Shown here piece after piece: positions 6,653-12,987 of a stretch of 13,896 nucleotides of DNA. The DNA is taken from assembly GCA_026986935.1 (NCBI GenBank), contig JALSNP010000033.1, positions 1 through 13,896 on the forward strand, written 5' to 3'. This stretch comes from Pyrodictiaceae archaeon (lineage in GTDB: Archaea; Thermoproteota; Thermoprotei_A; Sulfolobales; Pyrodictiaceae). Numbering within the stretch: position 1 is the first letter of the stretch; every line of letters begins with the position of its first letter. The notes below the pieces were generated by a model. It was not told the DNA's origin. It worked only from the letters and a program-made list of their open reading frames with translations, and did no database searches. The position numbers and the translations under genes were made by a program.

Positions 6653-7654
6653 GTGGATAGAGAGGCCTTGGTAAAGGAATTAGATGAGCTTATTGATACT
6701 AATATAGGCAAAGAGTACACGGAGAGTAGGGAATCTATTGAGGAGAAGGTTAAACAGATTTATGGGCCTCTTATTGAGAGGAAGATTAGGAAGCCTATTC
6801 GTAACCCTGGTCTTATAAAGGAGGTTCTTGAGAAAGAGTTCAAGCTCATTGTCGATGAAAAGGTTATAACACTTACGGTTGCAGCGTTTCTTGCAGGACG
6901 GCCAGTGCTATTTGAGGGGCCTCCGGGTACGGGTAAGACGGAGACGGGTGAGGCTATACTATCTCTGTGGGCTGGTAAACCGGCTTTCGTTATACCTTGT
7001 AGCGAGAACTATGACGAATATAGGGTGATAGGGGACTTCCATCCACTAATGGCTATCAGGCACGGGTTTAACGAGGAAAGCTTTACTCCACGACCGTTAT
7101 TAGCGGCTCTTATACTGGATGCGGGGGTTCTTGTTGACGAGATTAGGAGGAGTAGTGAGGAGTTCCAGAATCTTCTCCTCGACGTAATTGATAAGAGGAG
7201 GATTATTGTTCCTGAGATAAAGCGTGTATTCTGGGCTAGGGGTGATGGTTTCCAGTTCATATTTACTAGTAATCCTGAGGATTATGCACAGGGTGAATTA
7301 AGTGATGCGTTTCTTAGAAGAGTTGTACGAATAGAGTTTAACTATCCTCCGCCCGAGCTTGAGATGAAGATAGTTAAGATACGCTATGATGTATCCGTGC
7401 CTATTAGTAGCGCGTTGTTAAAGAAAATGACATTGGCTATTAATATGCTTAGGGAGAAAGCAACGTATAAACCAGGCCCTGCTGATACAGTGTTATGGGC
7501 TCGAATAGCTGGGAGACTTGCCGCCTTACGTCAGCATAGAGAGGTACTGGTAGAGGATGTTGTAGATGCGGCTACAATAGTTTTATATAAGAGGGTTGAA
7601 GAGGGAGAATTAGTGGATGAGGCTCTCGAAAAAGTCTTCCACGGCAGAGAATGA
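6653..7654 (+). CDS. MoxR-type AAA+ ATPase
   Basis: MoxR ATPases act as chaperones that assemble or activate partners, usually together with a VWA-domain protein, and that partner is encoded directly downstream here. The AAA core shows Walker A GPPGTGKT (residues 89-96), Walker B VLVDEI (160-164 region) followed by the MoxR-typical RSSEEFQNLLLDVIDKR, sensor 1 FTSNPED (204-210), the arginine finger DAFLRRVVRIEF (218-229), and a C-terminal lid (LREKATYKPGPAD). About 60 residues of charged helical sequence precede the core. The start is GTG at 6653, with AGGGAG about 6 bases upstream. The end overlaps the VWA gene by 38 bases, so the two are coupled. TATA-like tracts near 6610-6625 may be the promoter. 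Confidence 0.85.
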   Translation: MDREALVKELDELIDTNIGKEYTESRESIEEKVKQIYGPLIERKIRKPIRNPGLIKEVLEKEFKLIVDEKVITLTVAAFLAGRPVLFEGPPGTGKTETGEAILSLWAGKPAFVIPCSENYDEYRVIGDFHPLMAIRHGFNEESFTPRPLLAALILDAGVLVDEIRRSSEEFQNLLLDVIDKRRIIVPEIKRVFWARGDGFQFIFTSNPEDYAQGELSDAFLRRVVRIEFNYPPPELEMKIVKIRYDVSVPISSALLKKMTLAINMLREKATYKPGPADTVLWARIAGRLAALRQHREVLVEDVVDAATIVLYKRVEEGELVDEALEKVFHGRE

Positions 7655-9626
7655 TAGGATTATAGACGAAGTGAGAGAAAACGTACTCGCTATTGTTGAT
7701 AAGATAGCTAGAAGTGCTCAGAAACAGGGGCTACGTGTCTCAGTCTCGGAATTGGTTGAGCTGTCTAAACTACTAACCATCTATGCTGAGCTGAGACAAG
7801 GGCTTCTTACTAGGGACGATATCTTATTTGTTACATGCTCTATACTGTGCAAGCGCCCAGAGGATAAAAAGAGGGTTATTAGAGTATTAGAGTCTATGCT
7901 GAGCCAAGGTTCCGAGAAGAATAATAGTACTATGAAGGATATTCTTCTCGGTATTCGAAGCGACTTAGAAAAGATTGGGGCCACACCGGGTTCGAGGGTG
8001 CATCTACATAGCTCCAATGAGGGGGTTCAAGCAGCGTATGCTCGTCTACAACTACTAGGAATAATACGGAGCAAAGGGCGTACGAAGTACGTTTTACCCG
8101 AAAAGTCTATCAAGAGGATAGCGAAACAGCTGGCTAGAGAGTCCAATGATTACCGGGGGGCAGTAGCTAAGGCTATTTCGGAGAGGAAAAGAAGCGATTT
8201 TGCGTTATCGCTTGCTGCGCGTCTAGGCACAGAGCTGCCCTATTACCTGGACTTAAATAAGCTAGGTATAAGGGAGCTGATGAGAATCTATAGGTATGCT
8301 AAGAGTAAGTCTTTGAGAAACCATATAGCTCGTGTGATAGATAAAAAGCTCAGCTCACTCAGCGAATTATCTGATGCGGAGGCTAGGCTTCTTTGGGATA
8401 TTCTCTCTAGGGAAAAAGCGCTAAGGTACGAGTCGATAAGTAAATTGATTGCGCTTAATCCTAGACTTGTTGATTTTGCTAGAAAGAGGGTTAGTGAGGA
8501 AGAGCTTCTCGACATGGCGCTAGGTGGTAAGGGGTTTGAGAGGGAAGCAAGAATAGAAGTGGCAACGAGGTTGCTAAGAATACCACTATCGCGGAAAAAC
8601 GCGGTTAAAGCATTCTTTGCGAATAAAACACTTCTTAGGAAGCTGCAAAGAGGAGAAGTTAGTGAAGAAGCGCTTACCGCCTTGTCGAAGATCATGGAGG
8701 CAAGGGAGCTTCTTTTAAGAGGCCTAGTGAGCGGTGAGAGAGCGTATCAGGACTATGCTGCATCGGAGCTTGAAAAAGCCAGAGAACTTGTTAATTCGAT
8801 TAGGGATGAGGAGGTGTTAAGCGAAACAAGGAAGCTTTATGAGAGAGTGTACCGCGAGGTATCGATGGCGTTATCTGGGAATAGTTATGCGGTCTTAAAG
8901 TCGTTGGTTAAGGATTTATCACCAGCTGAGGCCCTAAAGATGCTTAACGATGTGGCTAATAGCCCTGATCCTCGTCTAAGGTCTCAGGCTCTGAGACTGA
9001 TGTACATTATTGTGCGAAGACAAATCGGCTATGCTAATCAGGGGAGACGAGAGCGTAAGGATATAGGTAGTGGTTATGGGAGGATTTCTACTCGACACAC
9101 ACTCCTTAACCTTGTTAGGCTAAAGTCTAGGCCAGTATCTGTTTTAAAGTATAGGAAGTTGAAGAGCATCGTGCTTGTTATTGATAAGAGTGGGAGCATG
9201 AAGGACTATGCTATTGCTACATTGTTGTCAGCTTCTGCTTTGATTCCATTGGTTAAACGGGTAGTGTTCTTCGATGAGAACGTCTACGTGGTTAACACTT
9301 TATCAAGATCTAATATACGTAGATTGTTTGAGCTAGTTTTATCGACGCGATTCAGCGGGTACACGAATATTATTTCGGCTTTGAAGGAAGCGACTAAGGG
9401 AACAAGTGTCTCAAAACTAATTCTAGTCAGCGACCTTGAGCAAACCATTAAGCCCTATAGCGGCGAGGACGTGTGTGAATACATGAGAAAGCTACGAGAT
9501 ATTGGTTGGGGCATAGTGGTATTGACGCCGACTGAGCATTATCCTAGATGCTTTAATGAGATTAATGTTAGGATACACGTTGTACACGATATTAGTGATA
9601 TAAGGAGAGCGCTTAGCCGTATATAA
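7617..9626 (+). CDS. VWA-domain (CoxE-like) partner of the MoxR ATPase
   Basis: The C-terminal 150 residues form a von Willebrand factor A domain with a complete metal-ion-dependent adhesion site. This comprises DKSGSM (residues about 523-528) after the strand KSIVLVI, a Thr in FSGYTNI (about 583), and an Asp in ILVSDLEQ (about 606). The first 500 residues are nearly all helical and charged, and may form a repeat-type scaffold; residues about 130-170 (LQLLGIIRSKGRTKYVLP) look like a winged-helix or similar small domain. No signal peptide or membrane helix is seen, so it is probably cytosolic. The ATG at 7617 lies inside the end of the ATPase gene, with GAGGG about 10 bases upstream. The ATGA at the ATPase stop is out of frame. 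Family knowledge predicts that the ATPase remodels this protein; the client is unknown. Confidence 0.8.
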   Translation: MRLSKKSSTAENDRIIDEVRENVLAIVDKIARSAQKQGLRVSVSELVELSKLLTIYAELRQGLLTRDDILFVTCSILCKRPEDKKRVIRVLESMLSQGSEKNNSTMKDILLGIRSDLEKIGATPGSRVHLHSSNEGVQAAYARLQLLGIIRSKGRTKYVLPEKSIKRIAKQLARESNDYRGAVAKAISERKRSDFALSLAARLGTELPYYLDLNKLGIRELMRIYRYAKSKSLRNHIARVIDKKLSSLSELSDAEARLLWDILSREKALRYESISKLIALNPRLVDFARKRVSEEELLDMALGGKGFEREARIEVATRLLRIPLSRKNAVKAFFANKTLLRKLQRGEVSEEALTALSKIMEARELLLRGLVSGERAYQDYAASELEKARELVNSIRDEEVLSETRKLYERVYREVSMALSGNSYAVLKSLVKDLSPAEALKMLNDVANSPDPRLRSQALRLMYIIVRRQIGYANQGRRERKDIGSGYGRISTRHTLLNLVRLKSRPVSVLKYRKLKSIVLVIDKSGSMKDYAIATLLSASALIPLVKRVVFFDENVYVVNTLSRSNIRRLFELVLSTRFSGYTNIISALKEATKGTSVSKLILVSDLEQTIKPYSGEDVCEYMRKLRDIGWGIVVLTPTEHYPRCFNEINVRIHVVHDISDIRRALSRI

Positions 9627-9633
9627 GGCTACA

Positions 9634-10269
9634 TCACTTCTTATCATAGCATTTGACGAATAGCTTATCTTTCGATGTTTCACCTATGTATGTACCGTAT
9701 CGTAGAACATGAGTACTATGATTCTCTGAGACCTTTAAAACAGATAAAGTAGCGCAGCTCTTCGTAACCCTTTCGATTTCTCTTATTCCCTTCGTCTTGT
9801 CCTCCAATAAATTGACAACGGTAAAAGAAACAGTTACATCTACGCTTTTATAGCGTAGTGGTATATTTTCTGCATCAGCTTCTACTAGTTCGCTTAGGAG
9901 GTCAAGGTTTAGTTTCTTTATTCTCGACTTTGCTTTTTTAAGCATGCCTATAGATAGGTCCAGGCATATATAGTAGCTTATTCTATGTATTTTTCCCAGA
10001 ATGTTCAAAAATTCAATGAAGAGGGCTGTTCCACAGCCGTTATCAAGTACTTTATTATGCACTTTTATCTTTCTTATAGCCACCATGTACTTCTCTACTT
10101 GCTCCTCGCTGTATAGCTTGTCGTAGTCTTCACTTGTTATATTATATTTTTCTCGAATTATTTCCTTTTTATTTACCAAAATCATCCCTGTAGCCTTGTT
10201 ATAAGAAGAGAAATTGCCGAAACATAGTACTAGCTCCTCGGCTCTCGCCAGTACTGTTCTCTCCTTCAT
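9634..10269 (-). CDS. Class I SAM-dependent methyltransferase
   Basis: A Rossmann-fold methyltransferase: motif I VLDNGCGTALF (around residue 73-83), motif II YICLDLSIGML, motif III/IV EADAENIPLRYKSVDVTVSFTVVNLLED, then a helix ending REIERVTKSCATLSVLKV. The Asp-rich acid pair expected for SAM binding is present. The substrate cannot be told; the N-terminal SEDYDKLYSEEQVEKY resembles small-molecule and protein methyltransferases with a YD-LY entry segment. The ATG at 10269 has no clear ribosome binding site, but a TTATTT lies about 20 bases upstream, so a near-leaderless transcript is possible. An in-frame Met at residue 29 (10185) is an alternative start. It lies 32 bases after uS19 in the same direction and ends 7 bases from the convergent VWA gene. 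It is visibly AT-rich compared with uS19 and uL2. Confidence 0.8.
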   Translation of the reverse strand: MKERTVLARAEELVLCFGNFSSYNKATGMILVNKKEIIREKYNITSEDYDKLYSEEQVEKYMVAIRKIKVHNKVLDNGCGTALFIEFLNILGKIHRISYYICLDLSIGMLKKAKSRIKKLNLDLLSELVEADAENIPLRYKSVDVTVSFTVVNLLEDKTKGIREIERVTKSCATLSVLKVSENHSTHVLRYGTYIGETSKDKLFVKCYDKK

Positions 10270-10301
10270 ATTGCTAAGTGTATGGAAATAATGTGTGGGG
10301 C

Positions 10302-10769
10302 TTACTTAAGCGCTACGTGGAGCGTGCTCCTCGTAGCCTTCAACCCTGGCTCGCCGTGCTGTACTTGCTTACATGTTGGGCTGAACTCTCCTAGGTAGTG
10401 CCCGATCATTTCTGGCTGTATTCGTACTGGCACGAACTCTTTCCCATTATAGATCGCTATTGTGAGACCTATCATCTCAGGTAATATAACCATGTCCCTT
10501 ACATGTGTTTTTACAACTACTTTCTTGCCTTCAAGCATCTTTTTACGCGCCTTTCTGATTTTCCATAAGAGTCTTCTCTGTTGGTCTGTTAACCCTCTAA
10601 GTAGACTTCGTCTCTGCCTTGAGGGAAGTAGTTTAACAAATTCATCCATAGGCATCGATAATAGCTCCTCTAGCGAGTAGCCACGGTATCTGAACTTCTT
10701 CCACTCTGGTGGAAGTGCTTCAATCCACTTCCTCATTTCCTCGTCTAATCGTGAACGCGCGCTCTGCAT
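10302..10769 (-). CDS. rps19: Small-subunit ribosomal protein uS19 (displaced from the main cluster)
   Basis: uS19 sits in the 30S head and contacts tRNA and uS13. The archaeal form is clear: an N-terminal extension with FRYRGYSLEELLSMPMDEF and LLPSRQRRSL, followed by the universal core with KTHVRDMVILPEMIGLTIAIYNG, FVPVRIQPEMIGHYLGEFSPT and a basic end. I choose the ATG at 10769 because AAGGGG lies seven bases upstream (10777-10782). An in-frame GTG at 10793 has no such site. It follows uL2 closely, keeping the usual uL2-uS19 order. In most archaea uL22 is the next gene; here uL22 is about 9 kb away and a methyltransferase follows instead. Confidence 0.95.
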   Translation of the reverse strand: MQSARSRLDEEMRKWIEALPPEWKKFRYRGYSLEELLSMPMDEFVKLLPSRQRRSLLRGLTDQQRRLLWKIRKARKKMLEGKKVVVKTHVRDMVILPEMIGLTIAIYNGKEFVPVRIQPEMIGHYLGEFSPTCKQVQHGEPGLKATRSTLHVALK

Positions 10770-10814
10770 AACTAATCCCCTTACCGGGTTCACTTACTGG
10801 GGGCTGAATTAGGT

Positions 10815-11531
10815 TTACCTCTTCTTACGCCCTGTGGATCTTGCTGCTATGTGGCCGACTTTGCGGCCCGGCGGAGCAGTACGTGAAACTGTTGTCGGGA
10901 AGCTTGGGCTCTGGTGGCTGCCACCACCATGTGGGTGGTCGACAGCGTTCATAGCTACTCCCCTTACTCGTGGCCACACATGCGGCTTTGCGCTCCATTT
11001 ATAATACGATGCCCCGGCTTTAAGTAATGGCTTCTCTAGCCTACCGCCACCAGCTATTACTCCTATCGTAGCCCTGGCATCGTTTGGTATTTCCTTCACC
11101 TTTCCGCTAGGAAGCTGTACTAGAGTCTTATTACCGCTCCTACCTACTATTACAGCGTAAACTCCCGAGGATCTTGCAAGTTTTCCGCCATCACCTGGCC
11201 TTACTTCTATATTGGTTATCTGGGTTCCCTCTGGTATTCGGCCAACTGGTAACACGTTTCCGTTAGCAGGCGTAGCCTCTGGGCCTATCTCTATGACTTG
11301 TCCTACATACATCCCCTCGACAGCTGGCATCCAGAAATCCTGGCCATTCTCTAATACAACATGAGCTAAGGGGACCCAGCGGCCGGGGTCGTGAACTAGC
11401 TCTATTACTCTTCCTCTAAGAGTGACCTGTGTCAACGGTGGGTAGCGGGCAGGCGCTGGGTGAAGCCATGGCCTACTACGATATAGCGGTGTCCCGCGTC
11501 CTCTACGTTGAATAATCAGCCGCTTCCCCAT
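10815..11531 (-). CDS. rpl2: Large-subunit ribosomal protein uL2 (displaced from the main cluster)
   Basis: uL2 is needed for subunit association and peptidyl transferase activity. The 238 residues are the full archaeal length and all landmarks are present: the basic start MGKRLIIQRRGRGTP, the RNA-binding SH3-like region, GGGRLEKPLLKAG, and the conserved catalytic-region loop GVAMNAVDHPHGGGSH with its histidines, ending ARSTGRKKR. The ATG at 11531 has GGGTG seven bases upstream. Unusually, the gene begins 29 bases inside the 3' end of the VirB4/HerA-like ATPase gene, and so probably depends on that transcript or on a promoter within it. Nothing suggests a defective copy, and no second uL2 is in the window. 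Confidence 0.97.
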   Translation of the reverse strand: MGKRLIIQRRGRGTPLYRSRPWLHPAPARYPPLTQVTLRGRVIELVHDPGRWVPLAHVVLENGQDFWMPAVEGMYVGQVIEIGPEATPANGNVLPVGRIPEGTQITNIEVRPGDGGKLARSSGVYAVIVGRSGNKTLVQLPSGKVKEIPNDARATIGVIAGGGRLEKPLLKAGASYYKWSAKPHVWPRVRGVAMNAVDHPHGGGSHQSPSFPTTVSRTAPPGRKVGHIAARSTGRKKR

Positions 11532-12795
11532 AGCTTAGCACCCTTCTCCCAGCCTCTCCAACCTCTCCTCCCGGATTCTTAACTGTTATCGGTGGAGTAT
11601 AAGCACGAAAGAGAACTACATCTGTAGCGTTAAAGTGTTTTAACATTGCCTCGCCTATTCCTAGTCGTAAAAGCTGAGAAGCACTATCTTCGGGTACATC
11701 GGCTAATCTCATAATGGATTCTATGTACTTGGGGCTTGAGGAGCCAAAAACCACAAAGTTATGCATGTTATTCCATACGCTTGGCGGGAAATCCTCTGGC
11801 TGCTGGGACGCTAGGACCAAGCTGATTCCGAGGCTTCTTGCAAAACGTATTAGTCTTACATAACTATGTCTAAGTTTTTCCAAGACACGCCAAGCTTCAT
11901 CAAAAATAATTATCCTTTTATTACAACTACTAGGCCACATTAGCAGTTGCTTAGTTTCAAGACGCTCTATAGCTTGTTTCCCATAGATTTCTAATTGTGA
12001 TCGAATATTAATACCATTGATAAGGTGCTCTAGATCACCCTTAGGATCTATGACTTTTATGCAATAAATATCGTTAATAACTCCCTCAAATACTAGTCTT
12101 GCGAGGAGCGTAGTCTTCCCCCGACCACTCGGACCGATTATAATGGTGTGCAAGGAGCCAAGACCATCTCTCCATATCGGCAAATACACGGGGGTGTTAC
12201 TGTATAGCTCGTGCCCTATAAAGAGCCCTTGATCGTATCGCACACTTATTAGAGAGTAACTATAACTAATTACCTTAAATAACTTAACTGAAATATCATA
12301 ATTAGATATAATAGGTTTATTATTAACTAATAAAAAACTGCACACGCTTTTCAGCTTACATTGATACAAAGAAAGCATTCTCTTCAAATCTTCTATCCTT
12401 GACCCATTATCTAATGCTATCATTATAATTGGTTTAATAGGATCGTTTAAACGTGATATATCCTTATAGGCGTACTCAAGTAGCTCCAATTTCTGTTTCG
12501 CGCGCAAATTATCTGGATTACGCTCTAGCTCTATTCTATAAGTCAGTATTTTTGCCTCAAGATGGCGTAACGCTTTATGAATATTCATTTTCTCATAGAC
12601 TATAAACACTCCAGATATATTTCTATCTCTAAACAACTGTAACATCATACCGCTTCGAAGGAGGCTTAAGACACACTCATCATCATATATTTTATAGAGT
12701 CTGTAGCACTTATTATCTATTTTAACACAGCATTCGTCTCTATTTCTCCTAAGTAATTTACCAAGTATTTTGCCTAATAAATTATTGTTGATCAA
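11503..12795 (-). CDS. VirB4/HerA/CedB-like DNA-translocation ATPase
   Basis: A P-loop ATPase of the HerA/FtsK/VirB4 group, which pumps DNA or powers type IV secretion-like machines. Walker A is GPSGRGKT (residues 221-228), followed by the group-typical KVIDPKGDLEHL (247-258). Walker B is RIIIFDEAW (294-302), and LASQQPEDF (328-336) lies at the position of the third motif. The first 200 residues lack P-loop features and match the outline of VirB4 N-terminal domains. No NurA, Mre11 or Rad50 gene is adjacent, which argues against repair HerA and for a CedB/TedB-type DNA-import ATPase. The TTG start at 12795 has GGTGA seven bases upstream, which includes the stop of the preceding small gene. The last 25 residues (Gly/Glu/Ala-rich, 406-430) are encoded by the purine-rich leader and first codons of uL2 and look acquired. 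The gene is AT-rich. Confidence 0.75.
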   Translation of the reverse strand: MINNNLLGKILGKLLRRNRDECCVKIDNKCYRLYKIYDDECVLSLLRSGMMLQLFRDRNISGVFIVYEKMNIHKALRHLEAKILTYRIELERNPDNLRAKQKLELLEYAYKDISRLNDPIKPIIMIALDNGSRIEDLKRMLSLYQCKLKSVCSFLLVNNKPIISNYDISVKLFKVISYSYSLISVRYDQGLFIGHELYSNTPVYLPIWRDGLGSLHTIIIGPSGRGKTTLLARLVFEGVINDIYCIKVIDPKGDLEHLINGINIRSQLEIYGKQAIERLETKQLLMWPSSCNKRIIIFDEAWRVLEKLRHSYVRLIRFARSLGISLVLASQQPEDFPPSVWNNMHNFVVFGSSSPKYIESIMRLADVPEDSASQLLRLGIGEAMLKHFNATDVVLFRAYTPPITVKNPGGEVGEAGRRVLSYGEAADYST

Positions 12796-12802
12796 TTTAT
12801 GT

Positions 12803-12973
12803 TCACCGATATGTTTTAATAATATATAATGATAATATTAAATTTATTAATGATATTAATAATAAATATCTTTCTTTTACTAAAGCAGATGATAAAATCC
12901 CTATCATTGATGTTAGGAAGGCTATTTTAATAGTGGTTTTAAATCCTATTCTTATTACGCCCTCCTGGCTCAT
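12803..12973 (-). CDS. 56-residue membrane protein with two predicted helices (VirB3/CedA2-like by position)
   Basis: The frame runs from ATG (12973) to TGA (12803). After a short N-terminus (MSQEGVIRIGFK) come two hydrophobic stretches, IKIAFLTSMIGILSSALV and YLLLISLINLILSLYII, separated by the charged KER turn, and a basic end KTYR. GGCGGTG lies about 4 bases before the ATG, the gene starts 15 bases after the stop of the membrane-anchored protein, and the ATPase TTG lies 7 bases after its stop. Small two-helix proteins directly before the VirB4-like ATPase are typical of type IV secretion (VirB3) and of Ced/Ted systems, where small membrane subunits accompany the ATPase. That match is by architecture and position, not by recognised sequence. 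It could also be a pilin-type CedA1 subunit. Confidence 0.65.
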   Translation of the reverse strand: MSQEGVIRIGFKTTIKIAFLTSMIGILSSALVKERYLLLISLINLILSLYIIKTYR

Positions 12974-12987
12974 AGGCACCGCCTTGC

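Noticed and set aside
11503..12795. ATPase as the repair translocase HerA.
   Set aside because: No NurA, Mre11 or Rad50 gene is adjacent, and the neighbours are membrane proteins typical of secretion-like systems. Not excluded without a profile search.
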